Below, piece by piece: positions 1 to 7,416 of a DNA stretch of 36,263 bases; the stretch's first letter is position 1, and each line of letters begins with the position of its first letter. The position numbers were made by a program, and so were the translations under genes. Source of the DNA: Motiliproteus sp047622605 (GTDB lineage: Bacteria; Pseudomonadota; Gammaproteobacteria; Pseudomonadales; Balneatricaceae). Below the pieces are notes generated by a model that was not told where the DNA came from, searched no databases, and was given only the letters and a program-made list of their open reading frames with translations. Location: NCBI GenBank assembly GCA_047622605.1, contig JBLHND010000011.1, positions 1 through 36,263 of the forward strand, read 5' to 3'.

Positions 1-28
1 ATTTAGGAGCCAGTCTACAATCCCCTCT

Positions 29-80
29 ATCCCAGCCTAGGGTCCTTCCTGTCGTAGGCTGGGATGTAATTCCAGCAATA
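29..80. repeat. Intergenic palindromic repeat (REP-like)
   Basis: Two oppositely oriented copies of a CCCAGCCTA/TAGGCTGGG core lie here, so the segment can fold into a hairpin. Positions 29-45 match the reverse complement of 19228-19244 exactly over 17 bases, which shows a dispersed intergenic element. No gene is seen in bases 1-97. Confidence 0.6.
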
Positions 81-97
81 TCCCAGCAGTTTGAATA

Positions 98-853
98 ATG
101 TGGTTGAATAATGAACAGCTAAAGGCCTCTGCGATAGGCAGCTATAGAGCCTCATTAAAACGCGCTTGCCCAAAACATATAGTGATTGACGGCCTATTCA
201 ACCCATCGAAACTCGATGAGGTCGCCGAGGTTTTGCAGCAACCCAGCGCCTGGCAAACTCAAAAGCATACGTATGCTGCATTATATGTCGATAACGCCCA
301 GTGGCAAAAAGCCAACAACGAACAACGTTTCGTACAGCGGGATGTGTGGCAACGTGATGCCATGGATTCTAATGCCACTAATGCCACTAATGCCACTAAT
401 GCCACTAATGCCACTAATGCCACTAATGCCAATAGTCTCCATTCAAGCATAGCCAAGGAATTTTTATCCTATCTCCGTGGGGACGAGTTCATGTCGGTGT
501 TATCACGCATTTTTAACGTGTCACTCACCGATATGAATGTGGCCGATCCTGATATTAATACTAACTATTTTCGCTTAGGTGCTAACGACTTCGTTGCCGA
601 ACATGCTGATGATTCCCCCGGAAGAGAAGTCTGCATGCTTTTGTATTTAAATAAAGATTGGAACAAGGATGCGGGTGGAGAACTGGTTTTTATAGGTAAA
701 AATGCGGAGCCTGTGCATATCGCGCCGCTATACAACCGCTGTGTATTATTTGACCCTTGCACAGAAGGCTCAGAACACTGGGTGAAATCAATAAGCTCTG
801 AATATGCTGATAAGTATCGTTATAACGTGACGAGTTGGTATTGGTCTGAATAG
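98..853 (+). CDS. 2-oxoglutarate/Fe(II)-dependent oxygenase-like protein
   Basis: This 251-residue protein resembles the prolyl-4-hydroxylase/Ofd1-like branch of 2-oxoglutarate- and Fe(II)-dependent oxygenases, which hydroxylate proteins or small molecules. The C-terminal half shows the expected double-stranded beta-helix pattern: NYFRLGANDFVAEHADD carries the HxD metal pair, GGELVFIG is a typical core strand, the distal histidine is in SEHWVKS, and an arginine in KYRYNVTSWYW could bind the co-substrate carboxylate. No signal peptide is seen, so it is probably cytoplasmic. The N-terminal part carries an Asn-Ala-Thr run from a 9-bp tandem repeat, probably a flexible linker. The start is the only plausible ATG but has no clear ribosome site. 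Its target is unknown, and it lies alone next to a transposase remnant. Confidence 0.6.
   Translation: MWLNNEQLKASAIGSYRASLKRACPKHIVIDGLFNPSKLDEVAEVLQQPSAWQTQKHTYAALYVDNAQWQKANNEQRFVQRDVWQRDAMDSNATNATNATNATNATNATNANSLHSSIAKEFLSYLRGDEFMSVLSRIFNVSLTDMNVADPDINTNYFRLGANDFVAEHADDSPGREVCMLLYLNKDWNKDAGGELVFIGKNAEPVHIAPLYNRCVLFDPCTEGSEHWVKSISSEYADKYRYNVTSWYWSE
371..430 (+). repeat. 9-bp tandem repeat inside the oxygenase gene
   Basis: Six perfect copies of AATGCCACT run from 371 to 424, followed by a partial copy. They encode six Asn-Ala-Thr units. Copy-number change would alter protein length by three residues per unit without shifting the frame. Confidence 0.95.
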
Positions 854-854
854 G

Positions 855-907
855 GTCAAAAGGGGTCAAGGTCAAAAGGGGTAGGTCAAAAGGGGTCGGA
901 GTGATTT
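855..907. repeat. REP-like repeats on the left flank of the transposase gene
   Basis: Three closely spaced copies of GGTCAAAAGGGG are seen here. Positions 888-907 are a perfect inverted copy of 1481-1500 over 20 bases, so the transposase gene is bracketed by inverted repeats, the usual setting of REP-associated transposases. Confidence 0.8.
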
Positions 908-1410
908 ATGTTTGGAGCTGGACGCCCTCGTTTGGCCTGACCTATTCGCCGGCCTAGTGCTGCCTCTATCTGCTCCCGAAAGGCATCATTGCCCAATGGA
1001 AAATTGTGCACAGATGCGCTTCGGATCAGATCCAGCTCTTGACGGGGGATCTGAGCTTTAAAGAGGCCCCGATAAACCACTTGTCGTTCCTCTGCGCTCT
1101 TTCCCTGCGCCATAAACAGGGGATGATCGGCTACCAGGAAATCAACCTCACCTAGACCATGGCAGCGATAGCTGGACCACGGATAGTCATCAGGCGACGC
1201 CACCATCGCCGCAGCAACCGGATTCAGTTCGATGTACCGGTAGCAGCTTAGAAGGTACCCTTGTGCATCGATCAGGCTGGCCTTATGCCGTCCTTCCCAC
1301 AGAGTCCCTGAGCGTTTGTAAGTCCTGTTGATGTACTGCACATATGTCCGCCCAACCTGCACCACATGGGCAGGCACATCAGGAAGGTACATTCGAGGTT
1401 TGCGTGGCAT
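886..1410 (-). pseudogene. REP-associated tyrosine transposase (RAYT), internally deleted
   Basis: The N-terminus MPRKPRMYLPDVPAHVVQ and the later block YVQYINRTYKRSGTLWEGRHK, then the CYRYIELNPV and PDDYPWSSY motifs, are typical of the Y1_Tnp/RAYT family, single-strand transposases that act on REP palindromes. Family members usually have about 60-70 residues between the first two blocks, including the metal-binding HxH of the TNHVHLL motif. Here the blocks are joined directly around residues 18-20, and the HxH is absent. The frame is intact, so this is an in-frame deletion, and the 174-residue product is probably catalytically dead. The gene ends inside the left REP-like repeat cluster and is flanked by matching repeats on the other side. 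It sits just past the 3' end of hisF and looks inserted into a conserved region. Confidence 0.8.
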
Positions 1411-1480
1411 GGCCGCTCCTTTTGCCGATGAAACGATTTAACCTCGTCAAAGTATAGTTAAGTCTACTCCCGGTAAAAAC

Positions 1481-1526
1481 AAATCACTCCGACCCCTTTT
1501 AAAGTCCTCCGACCCCTTTTAAAGTC
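1481..1526. repeat. REP-like tandem repeat overlapping the end of hisF
   Basis: Two perfect tandem copies of a 20-bp unit lie at 1487-1506 and 1507-1526. Positions 1481-1500 are the inverted partner of 888-907. The second copy includes the hisF stop codon (1519-1521), so the repeat reaches into the last codons of hisF. Confidence 0.85.
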
Positions 1527-2292
1527 TGACTTCGATCCCTTTGTCGCGTAGGTAGCGCTTGGCTTCGGGGATACTGTGCTCGCCAAAATGAAAGATGCTG
1601 GCCGCTAGTACCGCATCGGCCTTACCTTCGAGGATGCCAGCGACCAGATGATCTAGGTTACCTACGCCACCGGAGGCGATGACCGGTACCGATACCGCTT
1701 CGGAGATCGCTCGAGTCACACCCAGATCGTAACCTTGTTTGACCCCATCCTGGTCCATGCTGGTGAGCAGTATCTCGCCCGCGCCGTAGGCCACCATCTT
1801 CTTGGCCCATTCGATGGCATCCAGTCCGGTGGGTTTGCGACCGCCGTGGGTGAAGATCTCCCAGCGCTCGGGGTCTCCTGGCAGGCTGACTTTCTTGGCG
1901 TCGATGGCGACGACGATACATTGGGAGCCAAAGCGTTCGGCGGCCTCGCGGACGAAGTCGGGATTGAACACCGCCGCCGAGTTGATGCTGACCTTGTCGG
2001 CACCGGCGTTAAGCATCGTGCGGATATCCTCGCAGGTGCGGATGCCGCCACCGACGGTTAGGGGGATAAAGACCTGGCTGGCTATCTTCTCGACGGTGTG
2101 AACCAGAGTGTCGCGGTTTTCGTGAGTGGCGGTGATATCCAGAAACGTGATCTCGTCGGCGCCCTGTTCATCGTAGCGTTTGGCGACCTCGACCGGATCA
2201 CCGGCATCGCGGATATCCAGGAATTGAACCCCCTTGACGACCCGGCCGTTCTCGACATCGAGGCAAGGGATAATGCGTTTCGCGAGTGCCAT
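1519..2292 (-). CDS. hisF: Imidazole glycerol phosphate synthase, cyclase subunit HisF
   Basis: HisF is the (beta/alpha)8-barrel cyclase half of imidazole glycerol phosphate synthase. It joins PRFAR with ammonia channelled from HisH to give imidazole glycerol phosphate and AICAR in histidine synthesis. The 257-residue length is standard. The conserved first strand RIIPCLDVENGRVVKG contains one catalytic aspartate, and AIDAKK contains the second. VGGGIR and ASGGVGN are the phosphate-binding loops. The ATG is preceded by AGAGGT. It follows hisH by 35 bases; hisA, which normally lies between them, is absent. The 3' end runs into REP-like repeats. Identification is secure. Confidence 0.97.
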   Translation of the reverse strand: MALAKRIIPCLDVENGRVVKGVQFLDIRDAGDPVEVAKRYDEQGADEITFLDITATHENRDTLVHTVEKIASQVFIPLTVGGGIRTCEDIRTMLNAGADKVSINSAAVFNPDFVREAAERFGSQCIVVAIDAKKVSLPGDPERWEIFTHGGRKPTGLDAIEWAKKMVAYGAGEILLTSMDQDGVKQGYDLGVTRAISEAVSVPVIASGGVGNLDHLVAGILEGKADAVLAASIFHFGEHSIPEAKRYLRDKGIEVRL

Positions 2293-2327
2293 GAAGACCT
2301 CTTAGTAAATTTAGACGAGCTGTCTGA

Positions 2328-2975
2328 TCAGACCTTGCCGTTCCAGTTGAGAAAATTAGTTAACAGTTGCAGGCCCGGTTTCTGGCTTTTCTCCGGGTGG
2401 AATTGCACGGCGAAGACGTTGTCTTGGCTTAGCGCGGCGTCGAACTCGACCCCGTACTCACAGCGGGCAGCCAGCTGCTCGGGCCGGGCCGCTTTGATGT
2501 AGTAGCTGTGCACGAAGTAGAAGCGGCAGCCATCGTCGATATTGGCCCAGAGCGGGTGGGGTTGGCGTTGCCAGACCTGGTTCCAGCCCATATGCGGGAC
2601 TTTAAGGCGTTCGCCGTTGCTGTCTTTAAGCTCGGGGCCGAAGAACAGCGCGTTGCCGGGGAAGTGATCGAGACAATCGACGCCGCCATTCTCTTCACTA
2701 TGGGTCATCAGTGCCTGGATGCCGATACAGATCCCCAGGAGCGGCTTGCCGGCAGCGATCGCCTCGTGAACGATGGCATCGATGCCCAAGCGGCGGATCT
2801 CGCCCATGCAGTCGCGGATAGCACCGACCCCGGGGAGGATTACCCGGTCGGCGCTGAGGATCTGCTCGGGGTCGGCGGTGACCCGGACCTCGACGCCGGG
2901 CATCACGTGCTCCAGCGCCTTGGCGACCGAGTGCAGATTGCCCATGCCATAATCGATAACTGCTACGCTGCTCAT
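2328..2975 (-). CDS. hisH: Imidazole glycerol phosphate synthase, glutaminase subunit HisH
   Basis: HisH is the class I glutamine amidotransferase partner of HisF and releases ammonia from glutamine. The catalytic cysteine is in LLGICIGIQ (about residue 83) and the His/Glu pair in QFHPEKS (about 193-195). The oxyanion region LPGVGA is present. At 215 residues it is full length. A GGAG ribosome site lies about eight bases before the ATG. It is transcribed with hisB (upstream) and hisF (downstream). Confidence 0.97.
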   Translation of the reverse strand: MSSVAVIDYGMGNLHSVAKALEHVMPGVEVRVTADPEQILSADRVILPGVGAIRDCMGEIRRLGIDAIVHEAIAAGKPLLGICIGIQALMTHSEENGGVDCLDHFPGNALFFGPELKDSNGERLKVPHMGWNQVWQRQPHPLWANIDDGCRFYFVHSYYIKAARPEQLAARCEYGVEFDAALSQDNVFAVQFHPEKSQKPGLQLLTNFLNWNGKV

Positions 2976-3008
2976 GTTCCGTCTCCGTTGCTACTTAGCG
3001 GGGCTGTA

Positions 3009-3602
3009 TTACAAACAACCTTTGGTGGATGGCGTCATGCCCGCCATGCGCGAATCTTCGGCAACCGCCATTCGCAGCGCCCGACCAAAGGCCTTGAATA
3101 CGGTTTCGGCCTGGTGATGAGCATTGGCGCCCTTGAGATTATCGATATGCAGGGTGACCAGGGCATGATTGACGAAGCCCTGGAAAAACTCACCGAACAG
3201 CTGGGTATCCAGCGAGCCGATCGAGGCGCGAGTAAAGGGGACGTCCATTACCAGTCCGGGACGGCCGGAAAAATCGATCACCACCCGCGACAGCGCTTCG
3301 TCGAGCGGCACGTAGGCGTGACCGTAGCGGTTGAGCCCCTTCTTATCGCCGACCGCCTTGGCGAAGGCCTGGCCCAGGGTGATGCCGATATCTTCCACCG
3401 TGTGGTGAGGATCTATATGCAGATCCCCCTTGGCCTTGATGTCCATATCGATCAGGCCGTGGCGGGCGATTTGCTCGAGCATATGCTCAAGAAAGAACAC
3501 GCCGGTATCGGCTTTAAAGTCACCGCGTCCATCCAGGTTGATGGAGATGCTGATCTGGGTTTCCAGGGTGTTACGGGTCACGCTGGCCTGACGATCGCCC
3601 AT
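3009..3602 (-). CDS. hisB: Imidazoleglycerol-phosphate dehydratase HisB
   Basis: This is the monofunctional dehydratase (197 residues) that turns imidazole glycerol phosphate into imidazole acetol phosphate. It lacks the N-terminal phosphatase domain of the enterobacterial HisB fusion. The two metal-binding motifs are seen: DPHHTVEDIGITLG near residue 65 and HHQAETVFKAFGRAL near residue 165. A GGAG ribosome site precedes the ATG. It is the first gene of the minus-strand his run and diverges from the asmA-like gene across about 160 bases that should contain both promoters. Confidence 0.97.
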   Translation of the reverse strand: MGDRQASVTRNTLETQISISINLDGRGDFKADTGVFFLEHMLEQIARHGLIDMDIKAKGDLHIDPHHTVEDIGITLGQAFAKAVGDKKGLNRYGHAYVPLDEALSRVVIDFSGRPGLVMDVPFTRASIGSLDTQLFGEFFQGFVNHALVTLHIDNLKGANAHHQAETVFKAFGRALRMAVAEDSRMAGMTPSTKGCL

Positions 3603-3762
3603 GGTTTGCTCCGACTACGAAAATAGGCCGATGATTATAGCGTTAAAGCGCGCAGCAATGAATCATCGTGAAGATATCACTTTACCTTCGTTTTTCCGTC
3701 GCTAAGATGTATGACCCAAGGCGCCGAATTATCCGGTGCACACCTATACGACGGAGTTTATG

Positions 3763-5847
3763 ATGAAACTGGTGCTTAAGCTGATCCTGGGTCTGGTGCT
3801 ACTGATCGTGCTGGTGGTAGGGCTGTTACTCTTGCTCGTCGATCCCAATGATTTTAAACCTGAGCTCCAGGCGCTGGCGCGCGATAAAGCGGAAGTCGAT
3901 CTGCAGCTCAAAGGCGATATCGGCTGGTCGCTGTTCCCGAGTGTTGCGCTGTCGCTGCCGGCGCTGGAGGTCTTGACGCTCGAAGGTAAACCACTGGCAT
4001 CTCTCTCGCGTGCTGAGGTCGAGGTACGGGTGCTGCCGCTGCTAAGCGGTCAGTTGCTGATGCGCGGTATCCTGCTGGAGGGTCTTAAGCTGGACTTGAC
4101 GGCACCGGCGGCCGGAGGCGCCGAGCCTGAACTTAAGCCGGAGTCGGGCAGTGAGAGTGCGGCGGCAGCGCTGCTGTTCGATATAGGTCATATCCAAATT
4201 CGTAATGCCTGGATTCGCTATGCCGATCCCGTCCAGGGGCAGATCGTCGAGCTGAGAGATCTGAACCTCAGCGCGGATAATCTGGTCAGTGGGCAGCGCT
4301 TCCCGGTCGATCTGGAGGTTGAAGTCGCGCTCTTTACAGGCGATCAGGCTGAGCCGCAGTTGATCGCTAAGACCGAGCTGCAGAGCCAGTTGCTGCTAGA
4401 TCTTGCTAAGCAGCAGTTCAGTGCCAAGGCCCTGGCGTTGCAGCTCAATCTGGCGGGAGCCGCATTAACTAAGCCGCTGAAGTTAGTGCTCAGCGGCGAT
4501 GTTGATGTCGATCAGGCCAGCGACAGCCTTGAGATCAAAGGGCTGACAGTGGCGATCGCCGACCTGTTATTGAAAGCCGAGCTGAAGGTGCTCGGCATGA
4601 CAGCGCAGCCGTTGGTCACCGGAACGCTGCAGATTCCCGGCTTCGATCTTAAAGAGCTGCTGTTGGCGCTGGGTCAGCCAGCCTTGTTAACCCGCGATGC
4701 CGAAGCACTGCGCAGCGTCGGGTTCCAAGCGACCCTGGCCGGTCCCGCCGGGGTGATAGGCCTGGACACGATGCGGCTGACCCTGGATCAAACCACCTTT
4801 AACGGCTCGTTGAGCTATGCGCTGCAGAGTGGTGCGCAGCGGATCAAACTGGCGGGGGATGCGATCGATGTCGACCGCTATCTGCCCCCGGCTGCCGCTC
4901 AAGATGCCGCAACCGGGGAGCCGGCTGTCGTCGCGCAAGAGGGTTACTCCAAGGCCCCGCTGCTGCCGATTGAGCTGCTGCAGACGTTAAATGTAGATGC
5001 CGATCTGGCATTGGCTACGCTCAAGGCGTCGGGGCTGACGATAGAGGAGCTAACGTTGCTGGTGACGGCCAACAAGGGGCTGATCAGGGTCAAGCAGGTC
5101 TCTGGAAACCTGTATCAGGGCCGCTTTGCCAATAGCGCCACCCTGGATGCCCGTAAGTCACCGATGCAACTGGATATTAACAAGCAGATCACCGCTATTC
5201 AGTTAGGTCCGCTGTTGCTGGATCTGGCCGAAACTGACCGGTTCACGGGCCAGTTCTCGATGCAGGGCGGTTATAAAGCCCAGGGTAATTCGGTGTATGA
5301 CATCGTCCACTCGCTCGATGGCGACATGACGATCGGTTTAAAAGAGGGGCGGTTGAAGGGGGTGAATCTGGGCGATACCCTGTGTCGCGGTATCTTGCAG
5401 GTTAAGGGCCAGCAGCCGCCGGCCGAATCGGCGCAGACCTATACCGAGTTCACTAATCTCAGTGCCACCGCCAAGATCATCGATGGCGTGCTGGTGAATA
5501 AGGATCTAAAGGCGGCTCTGGTGGGGATCAGTCTCAAGGGAGATGGCCAGGTCGATCTGCCTGCAGAAGCGCTGAACTATGGCATGTCGCTGACGGTGTT
5601 GCAGGATTTCGCCAGTGATAGCTGCCGCATCGATGAGAAGTTGCACGACCTGGCCTTGCCGCTGCGCTGCCAGGGCGGTTTCGATACCGATCCTGCGAAG
5701 CTCTGTGGCGTTGATAAGACCCGGATCAAGGAACTCTTGAGTCAGCTGGTCAGCACTGAGGTCAAACAGAAGTTGAAGCAGAAGCTGGAACAAAAATTCA
5801 AGGGCAATGAACAGCTCAAAGATGCTTTAAAGGGGTTGTTTAAGTAA
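3763..5847 (+). CDS. asmA: AsmA-family inner-membrane/periplasmic protein
   Basis: This roughly 694-residue protein has one N-terminal membrane segment (KLVLKLILGLVLLIVLVVGLLLLLV) followed by a long periplasmic part. It contains AsmA landmarks: the opening DPNDFKPELQALARDKAEVDLQLKGDIGWSLFPS, and a C-terminal block with CRGILQVKG and LPLRCQGGFDT. AsmA-like proteins are related to bridge-type lipid transfer proteins and affect outer-membrane lipid composition. The reading frame extends upstream to a GTG at 3736, but ACGGAG at 3751-3756 best fits the ATG at 3763. mutY follows after about 25 bases, so the two are probably co-transcribed. The C-terminus is lysine-rich. Confidence 0.85.
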   Translation: MKLVLKLILGLVLLIVLVVGLLLLLVDPNDFKPELQALARDKAEVDLQLKGDIGWSLFPSVALSLPALEVLTLEGKPLASLSRAEVEVRVLPLLSGQLLMRGILLEGLKLDLTAPAAGGAEPELKPESGSESAAAALLFDIGHIQIRNAWIRYADPVQGQIVELRDLNLSADNLVSGQRFPVDLEVEVALFTGDQAEPQLIAKTELQSQLLLDLAKQQFSAKALALQLNLAGAALTKPLKLVLSGDVDVDQASDSLEIKGLTVAIADLLLKAELKVLGMTAQPLVTGTLQIPGFDLKELLLALGQPALLTRDAEALRSVGFQATLAGPAGVIGLDTMRLTLDQTTFNGSLSYALQSGAQRIKLAGDAIDVDRYLPPAAAQDAATGEPAVVAQEGYSKAPLLPIELLQTLNVDADLALATLKASGLTIEELTLLVTANKGLIRVKQVSGNLYQGRFANSATLDARKSPMQLDINKQITAIQLGPLLLDLAETDRFTGQFSMQGGYKAQGNSVYDIVHSLDGDMTIGLKEGRLKGVNLGDTLCRGILQVKGQQPPAESAQTYTEFTNLSATAKIIDGVLVNKDLKAALVGISLKGDGQVDLPAEALNYGMSLTVLQDFASDSCRIDEKLHDLALPLRCQGGFDTDPAKLCGVDKTRIKELLSQLVSTEVKQKLKQKLEQKFKGNEQLKDALKGLFK

Positions 5848-5872
5848 TGGCAGATAATGTAATGACAGTCTC

Positions 5873-6937
5873 TTGACTGCCGAGCAGTTCCAGCAGCAGT
5901 TGCTGGTGTGGTTTGATCGCCATGGACGCAAGACCCTGCCCTGGCAGCAGGGCATCACGCCTTATAGGGTCTGGCTGAGCGAGGTGATGCTGCAGCAGAC
6001 CCAGGTGGCGACGGTGATCCCCTACTTCGAACGTTTTATCGCCGCCTTCCCCAGCGTCGAGGCGCTGGCCAGCGCCGATATCGATCAGGTGCTGCACCTG
6101 TGGACGGGGCTGGGCTACTATGCCCGCGGCCGCAACCTGCATAAGGCGGCGCAACAGGTGGTGGATCAGCACGGGGGGCGGTTTCCGGATACGCTGGAGG
6201 GGCTTGAGGCATTGCCCGGTATCGGTCGCTCGACCGCAGGTGCGATTCTATCGATCGCTCACCGCATCCCTACGCCGATTCTCGATGGTAACGTCAAGCG
6301 GGTACTGGCGCGCTTTCATCGGGTCGAGGGCTGGTCAGGCCAGAGTGCGGTGCAACAGCAGTTGTGGCAGCTGTCAGAGTGTTACACCCCGCAGCAGCGT
6401 TGTGCCGACTACACCCAGGCAATCATGGATCTGGGTGCAACCCTGTGTCGGCGCACCAGGCCTGAGTGCGGGCAATGCCCGCTGCAACAGGGTTGCCAAG
6501 CTTGGGCGATCGGTGATCAGGCGCTTTATCCCACCCCTAAGCCCCGTAAGGTGCTGCCGGTTAAGCAGTGCTGGATGTTGATCCTGCGTGATGAGCAGGG
6601 GCGGGTCTTGCTCAGGCAGCGTCCGCCCGTGGGTTTGTGGGGCGGCCTGTGGTGTCTGCCTGAGTTCGATTCACCGCAGGCTTTACAGGCCTATCTGGAG
6701 GCTCACTGGGGCGCGTCCCTGGCGGGGCAGCCACTGCCTGATTTCCGACATACGTTCTCGCACTTTCATCTGCAGATTCAGCCACTAGTCGTAATGTTGG
6801 GGGAAGAGAGGGGAGAGCAGAGGAGTGGCGTGCAGGAGTCTGCTGATTGCTGGTACGACCTGGATCAGCCGCCGCAGCTGGGTTTGGCGGCCCCGGTAAA
6901 GCGGTTGCTGAGTCAGCTTGAGGTTGGTGCTCATTAG
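5873..6937 (+). CDS. mutY: Adenine DNA glycosylase MutY
   Basis: MutY removes adenine mispaired with 8-oxoguanine, preventing G:C to T:A changes. The 354-residue protein shows catalytic Glu37 in WLSEVMLQQTQV, the helix-hairpin-helix LEALPGIGRSTAGAIL, catalytic Asp138 in PILDGNVKRVL, and the iron-sulfur ligands Cys192, Cys199, Cys202 and Cys208. A C-terminal NUDIX-like domain that reads 8-oxoG follows from about residue 225 (GLWGGLWCLPEF). No ATG is available in frame after the upstream stop, so translation starts at TTG (5873). That start gives an N-terminus matching the family and may limit expression. It is followed by yggX, as in E. coli and pseudomonads. Confidence 0.96.
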   Translation: MTAEQFQQQLLVWFDRHGRKTLPWQQGITPYRVWLSEVMLQQTQVATVIPYFERFIAAFPSVEALASADIDQVLHLWTGLGYYARGRNLHKAAQQVVDQHGGRFPDTLEGLEALPGIGRSTAGAILSIAHRIPTPILDGNVKRVLARFHRVEGWSGQSAVQQQLWQLSECYTPQQRCADYTQAIMDLGATLCRRTRPECGQCPLQQGCQAWAIGDQALYPTPKPRKVLPVKQCWMLILRDEQGRVLLRQRPPVGLWGGLWCLPEFDSPQALQAYLEAHWGASLAGQPLPDFRHTFSHFHLQIQPLVVMLGEERGEQRSGVQESADCWYDLDQPPQLGLAAPVKRLLSQLEVGAH

Positions 6938-6979
6938 TGGGCTAGTGTAGGCTGTCGATCTAACGAGGTGGGCGTTATT

Positions 6980-7030
6980 CACTTTAAGCACGCCACTTTA
7001 AGCATGCCACTTTAATTACGCCATTTTAAG
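6980..7030. repeat. Degenerate 14-bp tandem repeat upstream of yggX
   Basis: About 3.5 copies of a 14-bp unit like CACTTTAAGCACGC run from 6980 to about 7030 with one to three differences each. The array lies between mutY and yggX, just before the yggX ribosome site. Confidence 0.75.
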
Positions 7031-7054
7031 ACATTTTTTTCATGAGGTTATGTT

Positions 7055-7327
7055 ATGGGCCGCACTGTATTTTGTAAAAAGCACCAACAGCAGCTTGAGG
7101 GACTGGAGCGTCCGCCCTATCCCGGCGCTAAGGGTAAAGAGATCTTCGAGACCGTTTCAAAAAAAGCATGGCAGGAATGGCTTGAGCATCAGACCCGACT
7201 GATCAATGAGAAACATCTCAATATGATGGACGCCGAGGCGCGTGTATATCTGGCTACACAGATGGAGAGTTTTTTCAGTGGTGAGGCGTTTGATCAGGCT
7301 GAAGGGTTCGTTGCACCCTCGAAATAG
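7055..7327 (+). CDS. yggX: Iron-trafficking/oxidative damage protection protein YggX
   Basis: This 90-residue protein begins MGRTVFCKKH and contains PPYPGAKGKEI and NEKHLNMMDAEARVYL, all typical of YggX. The family is linked to Fe(II) handling and protection of iron-sulfur clusters against oxidants, with the N-terminal cysteine (residue 7) important. TGAGGTTATGTT precedes the ATG. The mutY-yggX pairing is widely conserved; MutY itself carries an iron-sulfur cluster. Confidence 0.95.
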   Translation: MGRTVFCKKHQQQLEGLERPPYPGAKGKEIFETVSKKAWQEWLEHQTRLINEKHLNMMDAEARVYLATQMESFFSGEAFDQAEGFVAPSK

Positions 7328-7416
7328 AACGTTGTAGATATAGAACGTTGTAGAAAAGGTGGCGTAAGTGGCATCGATAGGGGTAATCACAGAGCGCTCG
7401 CTGCAGCGCTGTCGTC

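Noticed and set aside
371..430. CRISPR-like array
   Set aside because: The units are contiguous 9-mers without spacers and lie within a coding frame.
2508..3626. Long plus-strand open frame (372 codons) opposite hisH and hisB
   Set aside because: It lies antisense to two certain his genes and shows no family motif; high GC keeps the opposite strand open.
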